Source: Crambe crambe (Eukaryota > Porifera > Demospongiae > Poecilosclerida > Crambeidae). Taken from it: a DNA stretch of 64,000 bases. This document shows, piece by piece, positions 43,826 to 54,900 of this stretch. The translations under genes were made by a program, and so were the position numbers. Where the stretch lies: positions 9,271,927 through 9,335,926 of the forward strand of contig OZ004582.1 in NCBI GenBank assembly GCA_963924555.1, read 5' to 3'. The stretch's first letter is position 1. Each line of letters opens with the position of its first letter. The notes under the pieces are model-generated. The model saw only the letters and a program-made list of their open reading frames with translations, made no database searches and was not told the origin of the DNA.

Positions 43826-44246
43826 TAAATGGAGGCACCTATGGAGGTTGCCAAGGTGAGGCTTGAAATTATTATACCCTCTTGGGGTTGTCATGTTATG
43901 ATATCTCATAAGTCTCCGTACAACTGTCAAAAATTGCATCTCATTTTGCAATTGCAAACTATGAATGATAAGTATCACTTTCACATTGCATTGTTTTCAA
44001 TCTGTTCTTAAATGTACATCATGATGAAAAAAACCTTCATGGAGACACATTCACCGGAATAAGCCACCACATGAAGTGAAAAAGAGAACACGTCAGCCAT
44101 CCCAAGTCGTTTTTAAATCACCATTATTTAATCATAATTTTATGATCATAAAAAATAAGGTAACTACAACTAATACAAGAGATGCTTCATCACAACATAA
44201 AACAAATCACCAAAGAGCAAAAGATGATATAAGTAGCCGAAAACAA

Positions 44247-46313
44247 TTAAAACACTTGAATACGATGATTAAAACCATCACACACATATACCACTCCACT
44301 GTCATCCACTGCCATGCCAAAAAGAGACTTAAACTTTCCTGGACCCACCCCCTTTTCACCGAATGATGACATGAATTGACCCTTGGAGGTGAACACAGAA
44401 ACACGATGATTATCACACTCGCTGACATACACGACATCACTACTGTCAATAGCAATACCCCAAGGATCTTTGAGTTCTCCCCTGCAAGTACCACACTTCC
44501 CAAATATCTGCAAAAACTTCCCATCAGCTGTGAAGACTTGGATGGAGTGGTTGTCATAATCAACCACATACACGGCCCCCAAACTGTCACAGGCTATACC
44601 ACATAACTGACCACTGCCACTCCCAAAGGTGTTGGAGAATGTAAGGTCAGAGTTCAGAACCTGAACACGAGAATTCCCATAATCTGTGACATATATCTTA
44701 TTATTGGTAGCATTGAATGCAATGTACATAGGATCATTGAACTGCAGAGGTCCTTCACCTCGTGTACCCACTGCACAGAGGAACTCACCACTTGCTGTAA
44801 ATTTCTGTATGCGATCGTTGCCAGTATCTGCCATAAGGATGTTGCCCTCACCATCCACTTGCCCAAACTGTCCTTCACAATAACCAACAGAGCCAAATGA
44901 TCGAAGCTTCTTACCACTGGGACTAAATACTGAGACACTGTGACCCTCCGTAACCACAACCTCCCCCCTCTGGTTGACTACCACTCCCCTTGGTCCATTC
45001 AACCCATCAATAGTCAGGATAGGAGTGCCTAGCTGCTCAACTGGTAATTGCACCCTTACACTAAACGGACTTCCTCTGATGTGTGTGTCCTCAACTTTGA
45101 TGTGTAGTTGGTGCTTCCCCTTGATGGTGGGGCAGTAACTGATCTCGTATCGGTTCTGTTCTTTGTGTTCAACATTGCCTCTCTCAGTGGCACCAGTTAT
45201 CAAAGACACAAGCTCACACTGCAACGAACTGATTGACTTCATACACGACTTGCCCTCGAAGTAAACAGCTTGCACGACAGCAGTAGACTTCTCTCTAACC
45301 ACTGCTTCTTCCAAACCCTTACCTGTGGCTTGGCATTTCGATGGATCAGGTGACCCTGGTGAGAATATTTGTCCATAGTTCTGACACTCAGCAATCAGAT
45401 CTTGTGGAACTGAAAACTTCATGTTAGCTTCTTCATCAGACTCAAGTATGTACACCTGGTTGGAAAGTTCCTTCACTTGGTTCACAATGTTCGTCTTCAT
45501 CATCAGCACTTCTCCCTGATTCTTTGTTTTCAAGTTTTTCCTGATAAAGTCCAGACAGCTGCTCAGCTGTGCCAGGATGGTCTCCATCTGGTCCCTCTGG
45601 ACAGCAATGTCTTTCAACTTTCTTCGGGTCATTTTATGTAGCTGGCCGATAAGCTCAGTCTTCCTGACATCGAGGGTTTCATGGAGTCGCCAAATGGTGT
45701 TGTGTATGTTAGCTTCAATGGCTACTCGGTGGTCAGATATCTCCCAACGTCGCTTATTCAACCATACCAGTCTATCCTTGACAGCCACCAGTTTCCCCTC
45801 CAGTGATTCAAGTGAGGGTGCAATTTCTCCTTTGTAGCGCTCGAATGCTTCGTCCAGAACATAGTGATCGTGAGTTTGATGCTTACCCCCTTTAATGGCA
45901 CATTTTATACAGATCAAGTCACCACACGTCTCACAGAAAAGCTCTCGTTCTTTGTCTGTGTGTTCAAAACAGTAAGTGATAACCTTTCTTGGAGGAATAG
46001 GGGGTGGCACAATACTCTTCGTCCCTTCTACTGTATCTTTAACTTTCTTGTGTTCCTCCAAGATCTCCAACAAGGGATTGAGATGAAATGCTGACTGGAG
46101 ACCTGCCACTCCATTGGCTGGAATAGGTGTGGCCTGACGACAGGTTGGGCAAGTCAGAATGAGTTGTCCCTGCTGGTCTCTGACCACCAGTTTCACAAGG
46201 CATTGCCTGCAGTAGATATGGAAGCACTGGAGAAGCTTAGGGTCAGTATAGGTGTCTAGACAGATGGCACAATTCAGCTGTTCCTCGAGTTTCTTGATGG
46301 TATTCTCAGCCAT
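44247..46313 (-). CDS. TRIM-NHL protein, copy 5 (688 aa)
   Basis: Intronless CDS from ATG 46313, with RING, B-box (YCFEHTDKERELFCETCG), coiled coil, filamin-type domain and NHL repeats. It is the most diverged copy. The linker after the B-box lacks several residues, the coiled-coil end is shorter (VKELSNQVYILES), and NHL repeat 2 has lost the PWGVA core (CEGQFGQVDGEGN). NHL repeat 4 is also shortened (FGSGSGQLCGIACDS). The frame is intact throughout, so the propeller may be distorted but the gene is probably expressed. The last repeats match copy 1. Confidence 0.88.
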   Translation of the reverse strand: MAENTIKKLEEQLNCAICLDTYTDPKLLQCFHIYCRQCLVKLVVRDQQGQLILTCPTCRQATPIPANGVAGLQSAFHLNPLLEILEEHKKVKDTVEGTKSIVPPPIPPRKVITYCFEHTDKERELFCETCGDLICIKCAIKGGKHQTHDHYVLDEAFERYKGEIAPSLESLEGKLVAVKDRLVWLNKRRWEISDHRVAIEANIHNTIWRLHETLDVRKTELIGQLHKMTRRKLKDIAVQRDQMETILAQLSSCLDFIRKNLKTKNQGEVLMMKTNIVNQVKELSNQVYILESDEEANMKFSVPQDLIAECQNYGQIFSPGSPDPSKCQATGKGLEEAVVREKSTAVVQAVYFEGKSCMKSISSLQCELVSLITGATERGNVEHKEQNRYEISYCPTIKGKHQLHIKVEDTHIRGSPFSVRVQLPVEQLGTPILTIDGLNGPRGVVVNQRGEVVVTEGHSVSVFSPSGKKLRSFGSVGYCEGQFGQVDGEGNILMADTGNDRIQKFTASGEFLCAVGTRGEGPLQFNDPMYIAFNATNNKIYVTDYGNSRVQVLNSDLTFSNTFGSGSGQLCGIACDSLGAVYVVDYDNHSIQVFTADGKFLQIFGKCGTCRGELKDPWGIAIDSSDVVYVSECDNHRVSVFTSKGQFMSSFGEKGVGPGKFKSLFGMAVDDSGVVYVCDGFNHRIQVF

Positions 46314-46439
46314 ACTTCATAAAGAAGCTTTGCATGTAGTCTCTATGTAGCCTTATTTGGTGAACTTAATTCATGTGTGGGTTATGAAAACAATATCACT
46401 TCTAGCAGTGAACGAAGTGCACTCTCTCTAGTGGTAACT

Positions 46440-46765
46440 ATAATGTATTCTTGAGCACCATACAGCTGCTGTTCTGTCAGACCTGTGTTGAATGGTGGAA
46501 CAGTTGTCTGGCTCCTGGTCCCCAAGGATCTCCCCCCCCCCCTCCCCCCACTGCCACACTTCCCAAACATCCTCAAAACTTCCCATCAGCTGTGAAGACT
46601 TCGATATGAGCGTTACTAACATAAATCACATACACATTCCGATGCTGTCACAGGCTATACCACATAACTGGCCACTGCCACTCCTAAAGGTAAGGTCAGA
46701 GTTCAGAACTTGAGCACGAGAATTCCCATAATATGACATATATCTTATTATTGGCATCACTATCA
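46440..46765 (-). pseudogene. NHL fragment and scrap of the channel gene 3' exon
   Basis: 46540-46765 matches NHL repeats 3-4 with gaps and frameshifts. 46440-46530 matches the terminal exon region of the channel gene (as at 51965-52060), as does 29805-29890. These scraps show that TRIM plus channel-gene ends were duplicated together. Confidence 0.7.
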
Positions 46766-47728
46766 CTTCACTAGATCATTGTTTGGTATCTGAATAATGA
46801 TTTTTTTTTACTGTCGAGAAAATATTCTCATTCAAATAACAAAAGTAGCACAGCTTTACTACAACTATCAAGTTTGCACTAACACAATAAATGGTAACCT
46901 AACACAGAACAAATGATCAAAATAACAGCAGATTATAATATAAGTAGCCAAAAAATAACTAAAACACTTGAATACGATCATGAAGACCATCACACACATA
47001 GCGTAGGCATGCCTATTATCGCCACCTTGCGTGTTCGTCCTATTATCGCCATTCTGCTGTAACTGCTCAGTAATTGCTGCTAATCAATTTTGCACATGCT
47101 CAGTAGTAGCGATTTCAGACCTAACTACTTCCATATATTGACAAATTGGATCGCCAAAAGCAATAATACCAACTTAAATTGTCCTGAATTGCACTCTCTA
47201 CTTCATGATTAAAGTTGTTTGAATTATTGGTTAAGCGGTTTTTAAGATAATTGCGGTAGAATCATGTTTCAAAGAAAAAGCCATACAAAACAAATACGAA
47301 TATTTGCGTACGTAGTGCGTTAATTAGAGTGGTGGCACCGCTTACCTCAGCGAAGTTTTGATCCAAGTCACGACCAACGCGATAAAGTAAGTGGATTCAA
47401 TTTGTCCCAGGGAAAGTGGGGGCGCTGATTTCAAATCTGAGGTCAGTTTTGTGTTCTAAAACGCAGAAGTCGAAGTCTAAGAGAGAAACCAAACCTTATT
47501 ATTTGTTGCTAGCCTAAGGTGAGTTTTGTACAACAATGTTACAGGTAGTTATATTACTCTAGTGCTAGGTACTAATCAATCAACTGTAGATAAGGCAGTA
47601 AAACTCAGCGGAAATGCGCGGATTTTAAACTGTGCTATTGCATGACATTAGTGTGCATTAATTTAAAACGATCATTGTGCAAATTGCTAGTATGTTATAA
47701 TAGTTCAAATATTTTGGCATAGGATACA

Positions 47729-48136
47729 ATGGCCACACGATTAGACCTAGGAGTTCACTGCAGGCAGGCTGGTATTTGTGAAGAAGATTTGGTAGCAGCC
47801 AACCAGCCAAAGTTAACCAAGCCTGTGAGTAAGGGTGTAGCATATGAACTAAATATTTACAGGAAAAAAAATGAATACTCTTGGAACATATTTTATGAAT
47901 GGTTAGAACAATTATCGTGTGAAGCACTACCACCATTAGCAACCGTTCGAGTTTCTATTTCTAGATTGCAAAAAAAGAGATCTGAACTATCTCGCAATAA
48001 ACGGCATAATGAAATAGAAGAATTATTTCAGGAGCCATTTTTTCCTGCCATTCCAAGCCGGAAGACTATATCCCGTTCTGTTTCTTCCCACAATGGAAGT
48101 GAGTCTGCCAGTCAATTAGAAACCGTCGTGAATTGA
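47729..48136 (+). CDS. unknown 135-aa ORF inside the pogo-like element
   Basis: ATG at 47729, open to 48136. The protein is charged and helix-rich (ISRLQKKRSELSRNKRHNEI), with no motif I recognise. An upstream gtgagt at 47520 suggests a noncoding first exon. It may be an accessory element protein, or the first exon of the transposase gene continued at 48863. Confidence 0.45.
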   Translation: MATRLDLGVHCRQAGICEEDLVAANQPKLTKPVSKGVAYELNIYRKKNEYSWNIFYEWLEQLSCEALPPLATVRVSISRLQKKRSELSRNKRHNEIEELFQEPFFPAIPSRKTISRSVSSHNGSESASQLETVVN

Positions 48137-48862
48137 AACTGTCTGTTCATTTGTGTCTTCCTTTTGTATCTGGAAGTGTATGTTCAGTTTGTGTAATGAG
48201 ATTTTGACTAATAGTGAAATATAATGTATTATTTCCTGTTAAACAGGAAGTGGGTGTGGTTATATGCTGGCTATCTACTCAGTGAAATGTAATAGTTCAT
48301 CCCTCCAAATCTTGTATCCTGATTGTACACCAAAAAGGAGTTATGGTCTTCTAATATCTTTGTGGTATCTTAGGTATACTATCATATTACAGTACCATTG
48401 TTTATATGGAGTTTGCTGTGTAAATTCTGTACAGGAAATCTATGACATTGATATCTTTATTTTTGCATAACTCTCCTTAGGAACAAGGTATTGGTATGAT
48501 TCTTGCACTAATGTGTTGTGTAGGAACCAAAGAACACAGCTGCATAAAAATCAAGGCAAAATTTAAAAAATAAAAAAAAAGTCTGACATCGCTATCAGTA
48601 GTTAGAGAAGAGCACGTGCTTCATTTTGGCGCCTGTTTGATGTTTTAAGCTGCAACTGGTGAGAAGCTATGGCGATCAAAGCTAACCGATGTTTGTTTTT
48701 GAACTGACTTCGAGGTTGGCGATAAGATATATCTTCTGAAAAAGCCTGTTAGTGAAGGTAGGTGTTTCAATAGGCAAAACTGATAGGCTCAAACTATCAC
48801 AGTGTACAGGAGGCTATTTTGGTTGTAAAACTAGCCAGTTAACTGGCATATTTTTTCACAGA

Positions 48863-49309
48863 ATGCCTGGAAAACGAAAGCGTTGTGTATGGAACGATGA
48901 AGACATGGTTTTGGCAATGGAGGATGTTAAAAGAGGGAAGATGAGTGTCAATGCTGCTTCCAAGCTCCATAATGTACCACGAAAGACTTTGGATGACAGG
49001 ATAAGGGGGCGGGTGAGGCATGGTACGAAGCCAGGACCCAGCACTATCCTCTCGCTAGATGAAGAAAAAGCTCTTACCTCCTACCTTGTATACATGGCAC
49101 AACGTGGTTTTCCACTCACTCGAACAATGGTAAAGGCTTTTGCTTGGGCGATTGCCAAGCGTTCAGGCAATGGGGATCGTTTTAGTACTGAAAATGGACC
49201 TGGAGAACACTGGTGGCAAAATTTCAAAAAGCGACATCCCAAGCTGTCGCTAAGACAGACTGACTCACTTGATCGTAGTCGTGCTGAGGCCTTAAGTATC
49301 GTCTTTTGA
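48863..49309 (+). CDS. CENP-B/pogo-type DNA-binding protein, catalytic domain missing
   Basis: An acceptor tttttcacag ends just before the ATG at 48863. The 148-aa protein opens MPGKRKRCVWNDEDMVLAME, a Psq-type helix-turn-helix (AASKLHNVPRKTLDDRI). It then has a CENP-B-type DNA-binding half (FPLTRTMVKAFAWAIAKRSG, WWQNFKKRHPKLSLR). In pogo transposases a DDE domain of about 200 aa should follow; here a stop comes at once. The next 34 codons (49310-49411) encode VDCDKCGCWVHNYC, the start of a PHD-like finger found at the C-terminus of such transposases. An internal deletion is therefore likely. Confidence 0.8.
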   Translation: MPGKRKRCVWNDEDMVLAMEDVKRGKMSVNAASKLHNVPRKTLDDRIRGRVRHGTKPGPSTILSLDEEKALTSYLVYMAQRGFPLTRTMVKAFAWAIAKRSGNGDRFSTENGPGEHWWQNFKKRHPKLSLRQTDSLDRSRAEALSIVF

Positions 49310-49755
49310 GTCGATTGTGACAAGTGTGGCTGCTGGGTACATAATTATTGTGCTTCTAATAAGAAGAATGACGTTACCTGTGGTTATGTGCTCAAGCTGC
49401 ACATAGCTTAACAGCCAGTGTAGCTATTTCTTGTTCAATATTGATTGATTGAGTTTTTTAATTGTAGCTATATTAGCTAAAAATAACAAATTGGCTATAA
49501 TAAGAACTGTTGTCCAATTATCGCCAAGGGCTGGGCGATAATACCCTGTAGAACCTATTTATCGCCAGTTTTGGAGTCAATAGTGCACTTTAGTTTATAA
49601 TTCGAGAAAGGGTGTGGCTGGCTCTAAATAATTTCCGGATATGATAGAAGGGACTCTTCCCTTTGAACAGCAGTACAGAGTTCGAGCGTTCACCGTTCCA
49701 CGGCTGTGCTGCAGATTAAATGGACCGGATAGTGGCGATAATAGGCGTGCTTACG

Positions 49756-51807
49756 CTACACCACTCCACTGTCATCCACTGCCACACCACATGGACGCTT
49801 AAACTCTCCTGAACCCACCCCCTTTTCACCAAATGCTGACACAAATTGACCCTTGGAGGTGAACACAGAAACACGATGATTACCACACTGACTGACATAC
49901 ACAACATCACTACTGTCAATAGCAATACCCCAAGGAACATTGAGTTCCCCTCTACCACTACCATACTTCCCAAACATCCTCAAAAACTTCCCATCAGCTA
50001 TGAAGACTTGGATACGATGGTTATTACCATCAACCACATACACGTTCCCGATGCTGTCACAGGCTATACCACACATGCCATTAAACTGACCACGGTCACT
50101 GCCTTTCCTCCCAAAGGTGTTGGAGAATGTAAGGTCAGAGTTCAGAACTTGAACACAAGAATTCTTACTATCTGTGACATATATCTTATTATTGGTAGCA
50201 TTGAATGCAATGTACACAGGCTTATTGAACTGTAGAGGTCCTTCACCTTGTGTACCCACTGCACAGAGGAACTGACCACTTGCTGTGAATTTCTGTATGC
50301 GATGATTGCCAGTATCTACCACAAGAATATTGCCCTCACCATCCACTGCCACTCCCCAAGGAATCTCAAACTGTCCTTGACCAGAACCACGAGAGCCAAA
50401 TGTTTGAAGCTTCTTACCACTGGGACTAAACACTGAGACATTATGACCCTTTGTAACCACAACCTCTCCCTTCTGGTTGACTACCACTCCCTTTGGTATA
50501 TTCAACCCATCAATAGTCAGGATAGGAGTGCCTAGCTTCTCAACAGGCAATTTCACCCTTACACTAAACCGACTTCCTCTGATGTGTGTGTCCTCAACTT
50601 TGATGTGTAGCTGGTGCTTCCCCTTGATGGTGGGGCAGTAACTGATCTCGTATCGGTTCTGTCCTTTGTATTCAACATTGCCTCTCTCAGTGGCACCTGT
50701 TATCAAAGACACAAGCTCACACTGCAATGAACTGATCAACTTCACACATGACTTGCCCTCAAAGTCAACAGCGTGCACAATAGCAGTAGACTTTTCTCCA
50801 ACCACTGCTTCCTCCAAACCCTTACCTGTGGCCTGGCATGACTGTGGTGAGAGAATTTGTCCATAGTTCTGACACTTGGCAATCAGATCTTGCAAAACTG
50901 AAAACTTCATGTCAGCTTCTTCATTAGACTCAAGCATACATGGTTGGAAAGGTGAGGTCAGTTCCTTCACTTGGTTCACAATATTCGTCTTCATCATCAA
51001 CACTTCACCCCGATTGCTCGTCTTCAAGTTTTCCCCGACAAAGTCCAGACAGCTGCTCAGCTGTGCCAGGATGGTCTCCATCTGGTCCCTCTGGACAGCA
51101 AGATCTTTCAACTTTCTTTGGGTCATTTCATGTAGCTGGCTGATGAGCTCGGTCTTCCTGACATCGAGGGTTTCATGGAGTCGCCTGGTGGTGTGGTGTA
51201 TGTTGGCTTCAATGGCTACTCGGTGGTCGGATATCTCCCCACAACGCTTGTCCAACCGTGCCAGCGCTTCCTTGACAGCCACCAGTTTCCCCTCCAGTGG
51301 CTCGAGTGAGGGTACAATTTCTCCTTTGTAGCGCTCAAATGCTTCGTCCAGAACATAGTGATCGTGAGTTTGATGCTTACCCCCTTTAATGGCACATTTT
51401 ATACAGATCAGGTCACCACACGTCTCACAGTAAAGCTCTCGTTCTTTGTCTGTGTGTTCAAAACAGTTAGCAATGACCTTCCTTGGAGGTTTGGGGCATG
51501 TCACAACACTCTCCTGACTGGCTGCTGTATCTTTAGGCTTCTTGTGTTCTTCCAAGATCTCCAATAAGTGGTTGACTTGAAAAGCCGACTGGAGACCTGC
51601 CACTCCATTGGCTGGAACAGGTGTGGCCTGACGACAGGTTGGACAAGTCAGGGTGAGTTGTCCCTGCTGGTCTCTGACCACAAGTTTCACAAGGCATTGC
51701 CTGCAGAAGATATGGAAGCACTGGAGAAGCTTAGGGTCAGTATAGGTATCAAGACAGATGGCACAATTGAGCTGTTCTTCAAGTTTCTTGATGGTATTCT
51801 CAGCCAT
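49756..51807 (-). CDS. TRIM-NHL protein, copy 6, C-terminus cut by a transposon (683 aa)
   Basis: Intronless CDS from ATG 51807: RING, B-box, coiled coil, filamin-type domain (linker ILSPQSCQATG as in copy 1) and NHL repeats. The frame ends DDSGVV followed by TAG at 49758-49756, formed by the duplicated TA and the first base of the transposon. The lost end (YVCDGLHDRIQVF and stop) lies beyond the element at 46959-47000. Thirteen residues are missing, which removes the closing strand of the last NHL blade. The product may still fold partly, so it may be a functional or dominant variant or a young pseudogene. Confidence 0.85.
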   Translation of the reverse strand: MAENTIKKLEEQLNCAICLDTYTDPKLLQCFHIFCRQCLVKLVVRDQQGQLTLTCPTCRQATPVPANGVAGLQSAFQVNHLLEILEEHKKPKDTAASQESVVTCPKPPRKVIANCFEHTDKERELYCETCGDLICIKCAIKGGKHQTHDHYVLDEAFERYKGEIVPSLEPLEGKLVAVKEALARLDKRCGEISDHRVAIEANIHHTTRRLHETLDVRKTELISQLHEMTQRKLKDLAVQRDQMETILAQLSSCLDFVGENLKTSNRGEVLMMKTNIVNQVKELTSPFQPCMLESNEEADMKFSVLQDLIAKCQNYGQILSPQSCQATGKGLEEAVVGEKSTAIVHAVDFEGKSCVKLISSLQCELVSLITGATERGNVEYKGQNRYEISYCPTIKGKHQLHIKVEDTHIRGSRFSVRVKLPVEKLGTPILTIDGLNIPKGVVVNQKGEVVVTKGHNVSVFSPSGKKLQTFGSRGSGQGQFEIPWGVAVDGEGNILVVDTGNHRIQKFTASGQFLCAVGTQGEGPLQFNKPVYIAFNATNNKIYVTDSKNSCVQVLNSDLTFSNTFGRKGSDRGQFNGMCGIACDSIGNVYVVDGNNHRIQVFIADGKFLRMFGKYGSGRGELNVPWGIAIDSSDVVYVSQCGNHRVSVFTSKGQFVSAFGEKGVGSGEFKRPCGVAVDDSGVV

Positions 51808-51997
51808 ACTTGATAAAGAAGCTTAAATTTTTCAGGGCTACTTTGTGTGAGGTCTATATGATAGCCTTATTTGGTAAAGATATTTCATGTGTGGGTTATG
51901 AATAAAATGACTCTTAATGATAAACAAAGTCATTAATGATAATTCACTTTAGTGGTAGCTATAATGTATTCTTGAGCACCACACAGCTGCTGTTCTG

Positions 51998-54900
51998 TCA
52001 GACTTGTGTTGAATGTTGGAACACAGTCCTTGAGTTGTCTGGCTCCTGGTCCCTAGAGAGGGACATATCGGGTGCCACATTCTTCTCCCGCAATCTGATC
52101 CGAGAGGCAGCGCTACTAGTGCCAGCAGATCGTGGCGATTCTTGATCAGGTTCTGAAATGATTTCTTCATCTTCCCGTTCAGAAGGAGGTGTCCCATAAG
52201 GAATATCATCAGAAGGTAGAGTCTCTGTTGTTGCAGCATCAACATTGCTCATTGATGATGCAGCACAAGCAGGGTCAGAGTGCAAATCGTTGTTTTGAAT
52301 AGTCGGACTGAACAAGCCTGAGTCTGGTGATCCATGTGAAGTTCCACAATCATTCTCCATGTCAACGGCAAATTCTCCAGTTCGCACCCTACTATCACCA
52401 CCACCACCAATTCCATCACCATGATAACCAGGATTGTCTTCAGTGGTAACCACAAGCCCACCACCATCACCATCCTTGGAGTCGTCTTCATGCAGCCCAC
52501 CTCCAATGAATCGATAAGCTTCAAACTCAAAAATGCAGGATACTCCACCACACACGACCTTGTAACCTTTCTGGCCGTCAACATAGCGACAGAGTTCAAG
52601 CTGTTGTTTAGGAGTTAGTTTTTCTTCTGAAATCCTCTTGAATAATCTACATGTTTTGTTTTGTTCAATACTTATGAGTTATGAGTTTAACTGACCTGAA
52701 TCTAGCACAGCAAACCCTTGATAAGGAGACTGGGCCTTTATACAGAATGTACAGCAAACCTTTTATAAGGTTTCTACACAGCAGTGACTCTAGCACAAGG
52801 AGTGGGTCCTTGATTTGGTTAATGGAATGTAACTTTGATGAAGGCATGCAGTTAAAAAGGAAGGAAATTGTTCAATGTTATAGAAAGATCTTGCATTTGA
52901 TAGAATCACACAAAACATACTCACACTCACTTATGTATAACTCACTTTTTAGAAGGTTCAAATTTGTAAGAGGAGATCTTCTCTGAGCCGATTCTGAGTG
53001 GTCTCACAGCCAGCAGGAGAGCACCATCACTTATATACTTTTCCTGGACGCTGTTCAACAACAGGTTGACTACATCGAAGAATGAAATTCACATTTCCAA
53101 GGATAATCTAGCTGGAGTGTCACTTACTGCTGACTTTGTTTGGTTCATCTGCTACAGGTCCCACTAGTATCATATCCACTGTCAATCGCCTATGGCTCTC
53201 CTTATCAGCACGTAGGTGTCCCAAGATCTTCACATTGGCCTATAAGATAAAGGATTACATGTTTAATTTTCCTTCAGCAGATCTCTAGCTCTCGTTACAT
53301 TGTGATGGGACAGTTCCAACTCACCTGGTTGATGTGGTGGTTGACACGAGTATAAATGTCATCAGGATAAGTAAGGATGTAATAGTTGGTGTAAAACTCT
53401 TCTTCCTTCACCACATCTTCTTCATTGCGATAGAAAGGGTGGAAATTGATGGAATAAACCTGCAGAAACAGTCGAGAGTGAGACAAGGCATCACCAGGAC
53501 AGTAATGAACCCCACCCAAACTGTTAAGTTCTCAAGAATAAGGTTACAGAAATACATGGAAATGTTTTTCACAAGATCCTCCAAAGATTTCTGCATAATC
53601 ATAACCAGAATCTCTAAAACCTCATTAGAGCATTCATAGCATTCCAGTAATTATGAATACAATTATAATATCAAAAGTGTGGCTATACCAAGAACCTCAA
53701 ATCATTACTCATAGAATTATGAGCTCAACACAGACTGGAAAATATACAAACTTCTGAATGTTATTATTATTATTATTACCTTCTTGAATGCCCTGGCCAA
53801 GATGAGGGCATAGCCGATTGTGCCGAAGGAGAGGTCCAAAGCCACTCCACAGTGATCATAGGTCATGTGATCATTGCTGGGGACTCTGGCCTTCCCATAC
53901 TTGCAGATGAACAAGTAAATCATGTCTCTCATTCCACGCAAGTTCTCCTGCAGTAAATGATAAAAATATCCAACAGCTATTCCACACACACAGTTGGAAC
54001 CCCTCTATTCCAACCCCCTGAAATGGAGACACCTCTGTATACTATTCTAACATGCCTCATATAAATCCAGGTTGCCAAGGTGAGGCTTGAAGTAAACATA
54101 AGCTATCCTCTCAGGGTTATCATTAAACTCTGAATTGGCAAAGATGTCACGAAAGTCTCGATACATTCGACTTATAGGCTGCTCATTGGTAATGTCATCT
54201 ATGAAAAAGAAAAACAAAAGATACTTAGAAGAAAGCAGTACACAGTACACTAATATGATTCGCTACCTCTTAATCTTCGCTTTTTGATTTTTTTCTTCTT
54301 GAAGGCACAGCAGCACAAGCTGAGTACGACCTGGGCACAGAGACGTGTCCAACACCCACAAATCTCTTCCGTATTGGAAGACTGATCCCCCACATGAACA
54401 GCAAGATCATTTCCTCTGTGAGTGGCGGTGCTCCTTCTTCGCCGTAAACTTTCTCCATTATACTCGCTGTTACTAGGTGCCATCTGGCGCTCTTCTAGGT
54501 CACCATGCCCCCTAGCTCTGATCTGAGAGTCTTCTTCTTCCAGACTTTCCTGAACCACTCGCTTCTTCCTCTTGAAGCAGCAACAAATCACACTCCAACA
54601 GTTCTTGACCTTAATTTCTTCTTGTGTCTCTTCTTCCTTCATGAAGAAAATTAATCATTACTGTCTTGTTGGAACTGGTTAATCCAGACTTACCAGAGAG
54701 GGAGCATCTATTCCGTTATTATCTTGTGAATAGTAGGCCATATCATTCTGGATGTTGAGGTAGAGATGAAGCATTTGATGGTCACGACCAACAAGCTGCT
54801 TCAATTCTTTCTTGACCTGCAGAATAAATAAAAAATATATAAATAAATATAAATAAAATGTAGACACTAACTATACCTGAATGTTTTTGAATACTTTTCC

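Larger units (their letters stand above)
41990..43960 (-). pseudogene. decayed partial copy of the pannexin/LRRC8-like gene
   Basis: On the minus strand this region holds pieces of exons 4 to 9 of the gene at 51998-55986: exon 6 (about 43273-43139, still open, INFHPFYRNEDVVKEEEFY), exon 7 (about 42500-42390), exon 8 (about 42335-42225, with a deletion and frameshift) and exon 5 (about 43650-43580, frameshifted). The four-membrane N-terminus is absent. A CA tract interrupts exon 4, and a RING-like exon copy sits between exons 6 and 7. It cannot encode a channel. Confidence 0.75.
47001..49756 (+). mobile_element. pogo-like DNA transposon inserted in TRIM copy 6
   Basis: The left end (47001-47025) begins gcgtaggcatgcctattatc and the right end is its inverse with two differences. 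TA flanks both sides (46999-47000 and 49757-49758), the target duplication of the Tc1/mariner/pogo class. Removing the element and one TA restores the NHL reading frame. It carries a CENP-B-type protein but no DDE catalytic core, so it is probably mobile only with outside help. Confidence 0.88.

Noticed and set aside
43661..43984. ORF with a long Val-Cys run
   Set aside because: Product of the CA microsatellite read on the minus strand.
49310..49411. Independent zinc-finger gene
   Set aside because: The 34-codon PHD-like piece has no start and sits inside the pogo-like element after its DNA-binding ORF, so it is best read as a transposase remnant.
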